DNA from: Bacteroidota bacterium
GTDB lineage: Bacteria > Bacteroidota > Bacteroidia > SpSt-205 > S141-50
Direction: 5' to 3'
NCBI GenBank assembly: GCA_015490695.1
Contig: WFXK01000092.1
Coordinates: forward strand, 1-7,272
Length of the DNA: 7,272 bases
Shown: positions 1-6,266 of the stretch, in pieces
How the letters are laid out: every line of letters begins with the position of its first letter
Position numbering within the stretch: position 1 is the stretch's first letter
The notes under the pieces: generated by a model
Database searches by the model: none
What the model saw: the letters and a program-made list of their open reading frames with translations, nothing else
What the model was told of the DNA's origin: nothing
Translations under genes and position numbers: made by a program

Positions 1-310
1 CTTCTCGGGTAAAGCCATTACAAAGCAGATGGGGCACAGGATCTACATTGTATTTATATTTAATAGCAGCACAAATTCCGAACGTACCAGGACTTTTTCG
101 TTTAACGATTTTTTTATACGTTCCATCGGGCATTTCTTCCCAGATGACTTCAGCAGCATGGCTTGTAACGTCAATGAACGGGGGTTTATAAGGTAAAATG
201 CTTTCTATGGCTTGATAAATCTTTTCTATGCTACCTCCTCGCCGTGGTGGAATGATTTCTACCGAAACGAACGGATTACGTGCCTTTTCTAAGTGTTCTA
301 ATACGGTCAT
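1..310 (-). CDS. metF: Methylenetetrahydrofolate reductase, N-terminal 103 residues (cut by window edge)
   Basis: MetF reduces 5,10-methylenetetrahydrofolate to 5-methyltetrahydrofolate with FAD, supplying methyl groups for methionine synthesis in the cytoplasm. I translated this stretch by hand from the ATG at 310-308. The protein shows the family's opening strand VEIIPPRRG (residues 17-25), in which Glu18 matches the catalytic glutamate of MetF (Glu28 in E. coli). PPFIDVTSH (43-51) and KRKSPGTFGICAAI (70-83) follow, then PVPHLLCNGFTRE up to the edge, all in the order expected for the TIM barrel. The remaining two thirds of the gene lie beyond base 1. The start codon overlaps the stop of the preceding ABC permease gene as ATGA (310-307), which fixes the start and suggests translational coupling. 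No Shine-Dalgarno sequence is visible upstream. The identification is firm; only the C-terminus is unseen. Confidence 0.93.
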   Translation of the reverse strand, partial: MTVLEHLEKARNPFVSVEIIPPRRGGSIEKIYQAIESILPYKPPFIDVTSHAAEVIWEEMPDGTYKKIVKRKSPGTFGICAAIKYKYNVDPVPHLLCNGFTRE

Positions 311-1569
311 AGGGTTCTTATTGCTTCTATGGGGTTAAGATAAGCGGCAGCTCTTGCAGGAAGATAACCTGAGGCGATACCTAAAACGATAGCGATGGCC
401 AAACCAATAAGATGATGACTCCAATTTAGTCGTATCATAAGGTCTAAAGACAGCCATTGAAACACCATAAGGGTTGCCCCTGCCAAAAGCAAAGTTAATA
501 CAATCGCAGCAACAGCACCAAACAAACATAAGTAAACGGCTTCTGTTAAGAAACTAAACAAGATAAAGCGACGACTTGCTCCTAATGCCCGCATAATCCC
601 AATCTCTTTAGTCCGCTCCTTAACACTAACAAATAAAATGTTTGTAATCCCAAAGCCGCCTACCAACAAGGCAAAGATACTAATAAATAACCCTCCCATC
701 TGTAAAACGTTCAAAACCCGACGAATACTGCGAATCACCATCTCTTGACGATTAATAGCAAAATTATTCTCTACACCAGGTTTCAATCGTCTGTGATTGC
801 GAAGGATATAAATAACTTGTTGTTCTACCTCGTCCATAAGTGCACTGTTTTTTACTTTGATAGTAATTAAGCGGTCAGGATAGCGTTTTTTAATCACATA
901 CAAAGAACGAAAAGCAAAATAAGGGATAAGTACGCGGTCATCTAAGGTATTTCCGAAAAGGTCTGCCCCTTGTTTCTCTGCAACTCCAATCACTGTAAAG
1001 GGTTTTCCTCTAATGTAAATGGTTGCACCAAGGGCTTTTTCAGGGGAACCAAAAAGCTCTGTGGCTAACCAGTTGCCTAAGAAAGCCACTTTCCTATCCG
1101 ATTCTAATTCCGCCTTAGTGAAAAAGCGTCCATGTAAAACCTCTACAGGGTTAATTTTTGTATAATCGCCATGAATTCCTAAAACCGAAACATTCGTAGC
1201 ACTCTCTTTTAAAGTTTTTATCAATTGCCCGTGCCTTGTAGCTTGAAAGGCAATCCCTGAAATATTTTGCAGTTGACTTTTTAGTGCTTTATAATCTAAG
1301 AAGCTTACCTGTGGACGCTTAACATATTTATGCCAGTCTTCTGAATTATCTTTCCAGGGCCATTTATGTACGTAAAGTACTTCACCGCCTATTTGAGAAA
1401 GATTGTAGGTGATAGTATATTCTAAATTATCTACGAAGAAAAAGACGAACAAAATAGCGAAGATACCGAAAGCGATACTTGCTAAGGTTAGGAAGGTTCT
1501 AAGTTTATGGACTTTAAGTTGGTAAAATGCACTGGCAGCTCCTTCTTTTAGAAGGATGAAAAAACGCAT
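307..1569 (-). CDS. MacB/FtsX-family ABC transporter permease, no adjacent ATPase
   Basis: This is a 420-residue inner-membrane permease of the MacB type (N-terminal MacB periplasmic core domain plus FtsX-like domain). A hydrophobic helix at about 28-47 is followed by a large extracytoplasmic domain (about 50-285). Three further helices lie near 292-316, 340-373 and 385-406. Family hallmarks are VGGFGITNILFVSVKERTKE (303-322) running into IGIMRALGASRR (323-334), and the C-terminal GYLPARAAAYLNPIEAIR (401-418). Relatives work with a separate or fused ATPase, either to move lipoproteins or small molecules or to transmit mechanical force to periplasmic partners; the substrate here cannot be told. 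No ATP-binding subunit is present in the window, so the partner must be encoded elsewhere. The ATG lies 2 nt after the cytochrome gene's stop, with an AAAGGA ribosome site 5 nt upstream. The stop overlaps metF as ATGA. Confidence 0.9.
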   Translation of the reverse strand: MRFFILLKEGAASAFYQLKVHKLRTFLTLASIAFGIFAILFVFFFVDNLEYTITYNLSQIGGEVLYVHKWPWKDNSEDWHKYVKRPQVSFLDYKALKSQLQNISGIAFQATRHGQLIKTLKESATNVSVLGIHGDYTKINPVEVLHGRFFTKAELESDRKVAFLGNWLATELFGSPEKALGATIYIRGKPFTVIGVAEKQGADLFGNTLDDRVLIPYFAFRSLYVIKKRYPDRLITIKVKNSALMDEVEQQVIYILRNHRRLKPGVENNFAINRQEMVIRSIRRVLNVLQMGGLFISIFALLVGGFGITNILFVSVKERTKEIGIMRALGASRRFILFSFLTEAVYLCLFGAVAAIVLTLLLAGATLMVFQWLSLDLMIRLNWSHHLIGLAIAIVLGIASGYLPARAAAYLNPIEAIRTL

Positions 1570-1571
1570 TT

Positions 1572-1904
1572 TTATCCTTTTTTACGCAAATGGGCAGCGG
1601 TTATGTATAGTTCTAAATGGTGTTTTTGCTCTTCATTGAGTTGAACCCCTTTTTTCTTTTCTAACTTATCTAACATTGCAGGAAGGATTTTTTTCCATTC
1701 TTCTAAGGAGTATTTGTGGGGTTTTTTGTAAGGGTGGCATTTACCGCAGTAAGACTCAAAAAGTTGTTTTCCGTCTTGTAAGGCTACTAAGGTTGCATCC
1801 TCATAACGGGACTTTACTCTTTGCACGTCTTCTTCTGTTGGAGTAATGATAGCGGAAGCACACGCTACCAACAATCCGATGCTTATAAGTCCTATCCATC
1901 TCAT
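1572..1904 (-). CDS. Small mono-haem c-type cytochrome lipoprotein
   Basis: The protein has 110 residues if started at the ATG at 1904-1902. This start is preferred because it overlaps the glycosyltransferase stop as ATGA and gives a compact lipoprotein signal: MRW, a hydrophobic core, then the lipobox LVAC with the acylated cysteine at residue 15. An ATG 13 codons earlier (1943) would add a polar extension before the signal. The mature part carries one haem c attachment site, CGKCH (residues 53-57), within YCGKCHPYKKP. LPAM (74-77) offers Met77 as a likely sixth haem ligand. A lysine-rich helix and a final EEQKHHLELYITAAH segment follow, as in small class I cytochromes. It probably sits lipid-anchored outside the inner membrane and shuttles electrons; the partner is unknown. 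The family is recognised from the motif only, so no symbol is given. Confidence 0.8.
   Translation of the reverse strand: MRWIGLISIGLLVACASAIITPTEEDVQRVKSRYEDATLVALQDGKQLFESYCGKCHPYKKPHKYSLEEWKKILPAMLDKLEKKKGVQLNEEQKHHLELYITAAHLRKKG
1575..1580 (-). promoter_or_regulatory. Shine-Dalgarno site of the ABC permease gene
   Basis: On the minus strand AAAGGA is followed by five bases (TAAAA) and the ATG at 1569-1567. The site overlaps the last codons of the cytochrome lipoprotein gene. It is one of only two clear ribosome sites in the window and supports this start. Spacing and sequence are seen directly; function is inferred. Confidence 0.6.
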
Positions 1905-3013
1905 AGCAACAGCAAAGTTAAAGGATATTTTCGTCCTTTCCACTCAAAAGAGCGAAAGAAAGCACGCATAAAAACTAAAAGCCAAATCCATAGGTGATAA
2001 AAGAGAAAATAAAAAAGTGCATGCCATAAAGGGAACTTAAACGAATAACCAAGCCACTTTATTCCTGTTTTTGCGATATGCCAGTCTAAAAGCCATTTCA
2101 TCGTTAATTGTATAGCAGTAATGGTTGCCGCAGTCATAGGATAAAACCATACTAAGATTAGGGAGAGGATAACGCATAATTGAGCAGTTCCTAAGCAAAA
2201 TACGTGGAGCTTTCTTAAAAAAGGTTGATAGTAGGGTGTTTTACTCAGCCAGCGCAAACGTTGCTGCAGTAGTGCTTTCCAAGTTAAGCAGCTTTGGGTT
2301 TCTACAATAGCTTCTTTGCAAAAAGCGATTTTATAACGGTTTTCCCATGCTTTGTGAAGCAAAAATTCATCGTCTCCTGAGGGAGTAGGTTTTTTTGAAA
2401 AACCTCCCAGTTTTAAAAAAAGGCTTTTTTTATAGCCGAGGTTTGCGCCGTTTGCCCAATGGGGGAAGTTGCTGTAAACCGCTCCCGCTGTAATCACCAT
2501 TAACACTGCGTTTTCTACTGCTTGAAACCACCATAAAAAGCCTTCTTGTGGTGCTAAACGAACAGGACCTAAGACAACATCTGCATTTTGTTGAAGCAAT
2601 TGTTTAATCCAGTTTGTCGGTACTGTGCAATCTACGTCGGTAGTTAAAATAAAAGTTCCTTGAGCGTGCTGGATGCCGAAGTGGATAGCAGCTTTTTTTC
2701 CTTGTTTATCCTTAGGAAGGGATAAATAACGCATGTTATTGGGCAAATGGTCAAATACTTTATAGCGTTTCCATGAGTGGTCATCTATCCATAAAACTTC
2801 AAAATTGGGGTATTGTTGGCGTATTAAGCACAACAAAAGTCTTTTTATATACCACTCAGGCGGATTACGAAAAGGGATGATAACACTTACCAAAGGGTAA
2901 GAAGCAAGTGGTTGGATTGAGTGTTTTTTGTTTTTAAATAAGTAAAAGTATATTAAGAAGCAGAGGAGGTGGTAAAGTAAGAAGAAGGTTGCTGCTGCCC
3001 AGAGTACCACCAT
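1901..3013 (-). CDS. Membrane-anchored family 2 glycosyltransferase
   Basis: A 370-residue GT2 enzyme that should transfer a sugar from a nucleotide-sugar donor to a lipid or polysaccharide acceptor at the inner face of the membrane. An N-terminal helix (about 3-26) is followed by the GT-A fold: LVSVIIPFRNP (41-51), FEVLWIDDHS (71-80), GKKAAIHFGI (105-114), the metal-binding DVD (126-128), GDDEF (213-217) with the likely catalytic acid, and QRLRW (251-255), the Q/RxxRW motif of processive-type GT2 enzymes. Two to three C-terminal helices (about 272-292, 296-312, 328-350) precede the ending FEWKGRKY. All catalytic motifs are intact. The ATG at 3013 lies 61 nt inside the preceding flippase-like gene; a weak AGGTA (3021-3025) sits 7 nt upstream, and a later start would cut into the first helix. 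The stop overlaps the cytochrome start. Acceptor and sugar cannot be told. Confidence 0.88.
   Translation of the reverse strand: MVVLWAAATFFLLYHLLCFLIYFYLFKNKKHSIQPLASYPLVSVIIPFRNPPEWYIKRLLLCLIRQQYPNFEVLWIDDHSWKRYKVFDHLPNNMRYLSLPKDKQGKKAAIHFGIQHAQGTFILTTDVDCTVPTNWIKQLLQQNADVVLGPVRLAPQEGFLWWFQAVENAVLMVITAGAVYSNFPHWANGANLGYKKSLFLKLGGFSKKPTPSGDDEFLLHKAWENRYKIAFCKEAIVETQSCLTWKALLQQRLRWLSKTPYYQPFLRKLHVFCLGTAQLCVILSLILVWFYPMTAATITAIQLTMKWLLDWHIAKTGIKWLGYSFKFPLWHALFYFLFYHLWIWLLVFMRAFFRSFEWKGRKYPLTLLLL
1913..1920 (-). promoter_or_regulatory. Possible internal -7 box (TAnnTTTG) before the cytochrome gene
   Basis: TAACTTTG on the minus strand matches the Bacteroidota -7 consensus TAnnTTTG. It ends exactly 8 nt before the cytochrome ATG, the same distance as at etfB. 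The nearest TTTG that could serve as a -33 element (1945-1948) is 24 nt away, longer than the usual spacing of about 19-21. It lies inside the glycosyltransferase coding region. The match could be chance; internal initiation is only a possibility. Confidence 0.25.
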
Positions 3014-3789
3014 AATAAACTACCTATGATGACAGGGATGCAGTGTTGTCCTATGTAGTTGATAAGGCTGGCGATAATAATCCATTGTGCAGGAATGTTT
3101 AAAGGGGTTAAAAAGAGCAGAAACAGACTTTCTCTCACACCAATTCCTTGAAGAGGAGTGGTAGGAAGCAGGTTTCTTAAAGCATAAGCGCTTATAATGG
3201 CTTGACACAAAGCAAGAAAAGAGCCCTTAGGATAGAAATAGAAAACTAAAAACGCCATAGAGAAAAGAAAAACAACATAGCGAAGCAGGCTGATAAAAAA
3301 GACTTGAATACCTTGTAGAGAAAAATGTTTATAAAGTATGGCAATGAGAATAGGGAACAACAATAAAGCAGGATAGAAGTAAACACTTAGGAAAGCGAGC
3401 CAAGTGATGGAGGTTTGGGCGAAGTTACTCAATAACGTTGCTTTAGAGCATTGCCATAGCGAGTAATTGGGTAGCGTTCTAAAAAGATATTCTCCTAAGC
3501 GGGCGGGGGATATAAAAGCGGAAGGTAGTCCTTTGAATACTGCCGCTGTTGCCATAAGCCATGGAGGAGGAGGGATTAACAACAAACGCCATTTTTGCGC
3601 CTCTAACCCCCAAACAATGAGTCCTATTAAGAAAACAAAAATCCATAAAAACCATGGGATTTTAATTTGTTGCCATGGCAGAGAAAAAAGTTTATAGATT
3701 AAAAAAGCAATAGCGGCAAGGGTGATGAGTTTACCCAGTTTGGTTAGATAGTTGTTGTACCAGTTTAGAAAGTCTTTGATAAACTTCAT
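2953..3789 (-). CDS. Flippase-like membrane protein of the LPG-synthase transmembrane family (UPF0104/YbhN-like)
   Basis: A 278-residue integral membrane protein with about seven to eight hydrophobic segments (near 20-36, 47-64, 122-138, 139-153, 163-187, 190-206, 218-230, 236-261). Two conserved stretches of the lysylphosphatidylglycerol-synthase transmembrane family are visible: ISPARLGEYLFR (93-104), matching the family's P-x-R-x-G-E motif, and LPTTPLQGIGVRES (208-221), matching the later P...G-G-x-G-x-R-E motif. It is a little shorter than the usual 300-330 residues. Stand-alone members have no aminoacyl-transferase domain and are thought to handle or flip lipids; many sit beside glycosyltransferases, as here. 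The polar C-terminus (about 263-278, rich in Gln, Ser and Thr) is encoded in the 61-nt overlap with the GT2 gene. The start overlaps the adenylate kinase end by 59 nt, with no ribosome site in view, so translation is probably coupled. Confidence 0.75.
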   Translation of the reverse strand: MKFIKDFLNWYNNYLTKLGKLITLAAIAFLIYKLFSLPWQQIKIPWFLWIFVFLIGLIVWGLEAQKWRLLLIPPPPWLMATAAVFKGLPSAFISPARLGEYLFRTLPNYSLWQCSKATLLSNFAQTSITWLAFLSVYFYPALLLFPILIAILYKHFSLQGIQVFFISLLRYVVFLFSMAFLVFYFYPKGSFLALCQAIISAYALRNLLPTTPLQGIGVRESLFLLFLTPLNIPAQWIIIASLINYIGQHCIPVIIGSLLWWYSGQQQPSSYFTTSSAS

Positions 3790-4318
3790 CTATGGTGCCT
3801 GTGCCGTCAATTTTATAAAATTTTTGTTGTTCTATGTAGTATTGGGCTACCGCTGCGGTTTTGTTTAAGTATTCTTCAAAGCGTTTTCGTATGGTTTCTG
3901 GGGTGTCATCGCTGCGTCCTTCTTCCTTAGCGCGTTTCAAAAGCCGGTTTTCTAATTCATGAAAAGGAACTTCTAAAGCAATGCAAGCATCTACTTTCAA
4001 GTTTTTTTCTTGTAACATTTGGTCTAAGGCTTGTGCCTGAGCTACAGTCCTTGGAAACCCATCTAATAAAAATCCTTTAGCATCGGCATGGTTTTCTAAT
4101 TGTTCTTTGACTAAATCAATAATGATGGCATCGGGTACTAATTTTCCTTCTTCCATGATAGCTTGTACTTTTTTTCCTAAGGGAGTTTGGTTTTTTACGG
4201 CTTCTCTTAGTAGGTCGCCTGTAGAGAGGTGAACCCAATGAAAGTTTTGGCAAAGTCGTTTTGCTTGGGTGCCTTTCCCTGCGCCGGGCGGTCCAAATAA
4301 TACAAAAACCGCTGCCAT
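3731..4318 (-). other. adk: Adenylate kinase module of the fusion; possible separate product from an internal ATG
   Basis: Adenylate kinase interconverts ATP + AMP and 2 ADP and is normally essential and free-standing. Counted from the internal ATG at 4318-4316, this module is 195 residues and full length. It has the P-loop GPPGAGKGTQ (9-18), the AMP-binding STGDLLREA (32-40), FLLDGFPRT (83-91), and KRAKEEGRSDDTPETIRKRF (res. 128-147 region) carrying the arginines around a short lid. No zinc-type cysteine lid is present, as in the short-lid form I associate with Bacteroidota. The internal ATG aligns with the expected native N-terminus (MAAVFVLFGPPG), so independent initiation is plausible. 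No Shine-Dalgarno sequence precedes it; the upstream bases are a T/C-rich tract. The last 20 codons overlap the flippase-like gene. Confidence 0.9.
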
Positions 4319-5299
4319 CGCAGACAAAGAAAAAGAAAAATTTAAAATACGCCGTATTAAAATCGGCATAGGATAGTTGTCTAAAGTTTTTGTATCAACC
4401 CAAACACCCTGCAAAGGCGCTTTCTGAATCACTTTGTAATAAAGATGAAAGTGCGTGAAAGTATGTTTGCCCTGAGTGAGAAAGTTTTTTTGTTGTTTGA
4501 ATTGCGTTTCACTAACTTCTTCCATCGGCAACGTCCACAACTGGGGCCAAAAAGTGTTATTTTGCCGCTGAACCAATACAATTTGATCGTTTTTATAACA
4601 CCATAGAAAAAACACAAATCGTTTGTTTAAGGGTCTTTTTTTACTTTTCTTAGGAAATTCTTTTTGAAGTTGCATTCGGTAGGCAAGGCATTGGGATTGT
4701 AGTGGGCAGGATTCACATTGGGGGTGGTATTTGGTACAGATTAAAGCGCCTAAGTCCATTAAAGCGTTGTTAAAGACAGCAGAGGGGAGTCTGCTTTCTT
4801 TTAGCCATTCGTCTGCTAAGGCGGTGTAGAATTTTGCTGCTTGGGGTTGTTTGTCTATGGGGAAAGCTTCAGCAAAGAAGCGGCTTAATACACGATAAAG
4901 ATTCCCATCTACTGCAGCATAAGGAAGTCCATACGCAAAAGATAAAATCGCACGAGCGGTATAAAGTCCAATACCAGGAAGTTGTAGTAATGTTTTTAAG
5001 TCTTTCGGAAACGTTCCTTGATGTTTTTCAATGAGGATTTTTGCACATTGATGTAGGTGGTGTGCTCTTTTATAATAACCTAACCCTTGCCATAGGTGTA
5101 AGACTTCTTGGATGGAGGCGTTTGCTAAGTGTTGGAGGGTAGGGAAGGTTTTAATAAAGCGTTCGTAGTAGTGGCATGCTTGTTGTATACGGGTTTGTTG
5201 GAGCAGGATTTCTGCAATCCATATAAAGTAGGGGTTTTTAGTTTCTCGCCATGGTAGGGTTCGTTTATTTTGTTTATACCATCGCCAAAGGGTTTTCAA
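3731..5299 (-). CDS. mutY-adk: MutY adenine glycosylase fused in frame to adenylate kinase
   Basis: One open frame of 522 codons holds two complete enzymes. Residues 1-320 are MutY, which removes adenine mispaired with 8-oxoguanine in base-excision repair. AEILLQQT (29-36) contains the catalytic Glu30. The helix-hairpin-helix LPGIGLYTARAI (108-119) is followed by VDGN (130-133) with catalytic Asp131. The 4Fe-4S cysteines are C188, C195, C198 and C204 (C-x6-C-x2-C-x5-C). A Nudix-like 8-oxoguanine-reading domain (about 225-320) contains HTFTHFH (279-285), the counterpart of the FSH loop. MutY's usual end, YPMPILIRRIL, is followed by NFSFSLSA and then, without a stop, Met328 and adenylate kinase (328-522). 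The start is TTG, overlapping the etfA stop as TTGA; an in-frame TAA 12 nt upstream rules out any longer start, and AAAGGA lies 5 nt before the TTG. Whether one fused protein or also a separate kinase is made cannot be told from sequence. Confidence 0.85.
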   Translation of the reverse strand: MKTLWRWYKQNKRTLPWRETKNPYFIWIAEILLQQTRIQQACHYYERFIKTFPTLQHLANASIQEVLHLWQGLGYYKRAHHLHQCAKILIEKHQGTFPKDLKTLLQLPGIGLYTARAILSFAYGLPYAAVDGNLYRVLSRFFAEAFPIDKQPQAAKFYTALADEWLKESRLPSAVFNNALMDLGALICTKYHPQCESCPLQSQCLAYRMQLQKEFPKKSKKRPLNKRFVFFLWCYKNDQIVLVQRQNNTFWPQLWTLPMEEVSETQFKQQKNFLTQGKHTFTHFHLYYKVIQKAPLQGVWVDTKTLDNYPMPILIRRILNFSFSLSAMAAVFVLFGPPGAGKGTQAKRLCQNFHWVHLSTGDLLREAVKNQTPLGKKVQAIMEEGKLVPDAIIIDLVKEQLENHADAKGFLLDGFPRTVAQAQALDQMLQEKNLKVDACIALEVPFHELENRLLKRAKEEGRSDDTPETIRKRFEEYLNKTAAVAQYYIEQQKFYKIDGTGTIDEVYQRLSKLVQQLSNQTG

Positions 5300-6258
5300 G
5301 CAAGTCCTTTATAGCGTTTGATGGCTTCAATGAGTTTAGGTACGACTTCAAAGGCGTCACCTACGACACCGTAGTCGCAGTTTTTGAAGAAGGGGGCATC
5401 TTTATCTTTGTTAATGACGATGATGTTTTTAGAGGCGCTTACGCCTGCTAAGTGTTGGATAGCGCCGGAGATACCGATAGCGATATAGACATTAGGGGCG
5501 ATTTGGATACCTGTTTGTCCTACGTGTTCGTGGTGGGGGCGCCAGCCTTCATCGGCAACGGGCTTAGAACAAGCGGTCGCAGCACCTAACAATTGGGCTA
5601 ACTCCTCTATCATCCCCCAGTTCTCTGGTCCTTTTAACCCCCTTCCGCCAGAAACCACTACATTGGCTTCCGTTAAAGGAACTTTCCCGCTGAATTGCTC
5701 TCGTCCTACTACACGCTCTTTGTCTGTCGCAGCAGCAACCTCCGTGGTAGTAATGTTTAATGAAGCTTCTTTTTTCTGTGGAACGAAACTATTGGCTTTT
5801 AAGGTAACAATTACTTTTTGGGAAGGCGTATAAACGGTTTCTATTCCTTTATTAGAGTAAGCGATACGTTGTGCTTTATAACCTTGTTCATAAGGTTCTA
5901 ATAAAGTATGGATACCTGAGAGCAAAGGCATTTGGAGGCGGATGCTTAGTCTTGGGGCTAAAGCGCGTCCGTCGTACCCCTGCGGTAACACAATCACCGT
6001 AGGGTCCTTGACCACTTGCGCAACAGCATTCGTGTAGTTGATAGAAGAAAAGTCTTTATACGCTTCGTTGGTAACATGGATGAGCTGTTCTAATCCGTAT
6101 TGGCTTAATTTTTGCAGTTCTCCTTCTTTGAAAGGACCAAGGGCAATGCCTTGTAGAGGTTTTTGTAGTTTTTCTGATAAAGCAACGGCATAGCTGACGG
6201 CTTCTATAGAAGCCTTGCGGATACTCCCTTGCAAATTTTCTACAATAACGTATATCAT
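5296..6258 (-). CDS. etfA: Electron transfer flavoprotein, alpha subunit
   Basis: EtfA pairs with EtfB to form the soluble FAD heterodimer that takes electrons from acyl-CoA and related dehydrogenases and passes them to the quinone pool through ETF-quinone oxidoreductase or a similar partner. The 320-residue length is normal. Residues 1 to about 190 form the N-terminal domain (opening MIYVIVENLQG). The C-terminal FAD domain is complete: VVSGGRGLKGPENW (201-214), SKPVADEGWRPHHEHVGQTG (231-250), IAIGISGAIQHLAG (259-272) and INKDKDAPFFKNCDYGVVGD (282-301). The start lies 8 nt after the etfB stop without a ribosome site, consistent with coupled, equal synthesis of both subunits. The stop overlaps the TTG of mutY-adk by 3 nt. 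No sign of the extra motifs of a bifurcating complex or of a fused dehydrogenase is seen next door. Confidence 0.96.
   Translation of the reverse strand: MIYVIVENLQGSIRKASIEAVSYAVALSEKLQKPLQGIALGPFKEGELQKLSQYGLEQLIHVTNEAYKDFSSINYTNAVAQVVKDPTVIVLPQGYDGRALAPRLSIRLQMPLLSGIHTLLEPYEQGYKAQRIAYSNKGIETVYTPSQKVIVTLKANSFVPQKKEASLNITTTEVAAATDKERVVGREQFSGKVPLTEANVVVSGGRGLKGPENWGMIEELAQLLGAATACSKPVADEGWRPHHEHVGQTGIQIAPNVYIAIGISGAIQHLAGVSASKNIIVINKDKDAPFFKNCDYGVVGDAFEVVPKLIEAIKRYKGLA
5305..5310 (-). promoter_or_regulatory. Shine-Dalgarno site supporting the TTG start of mutY-adk
   Basis: AAAGGA on the minus strand lies five bases (CTTGC) before the TTG at 5299-5297, inside the last codons of etfA. Position, together with the in-frame TAA just upstream (5311-5309), makes the TTG the best start for MutY. 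The same bases also encode the etfA C-terminus, so selection on the ribosome site is inferred. Confidence 0.6.
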
Positions 6259-6266
6259 CGCCGGGA

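Noticed and set aside
672..679. TATCTTTG box on the minus strand inside the ABC permease gene
   Set aside because: No -33 element at suitable spacing and no start codon just downstream; it shows that this box also occurs by chance in this AT-rich sequence.
1905..1943. Upstream ATG at 1943 as start of the cytochrome gene
   Set aside because: It would place 13 polar residues before the lipoprotein signal, whereas the ATG at 1904 gives an ATGA overlap and a standard signal peptide.
3467..3697. Open frame of 76 codons on the plus strand
   Set aside because: Antisense to the conserved core of the flippase-like gene; composition and sequence show no family features.
4319..4345. Possible promoter for adk (TTTCTTTG before the internal ATG)
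   Set aside because: Position 2 of the -7 box is T instead of A and no TTTG element lies about 20 nt upstream; it is more simply a T/C-rich tract.
5403..5410. TATCTTTG box on the plus strand within etfA
   Set aside because: No plus-strand gene follows it; it lies in well-conserved etfA codons for the INKDKD region.
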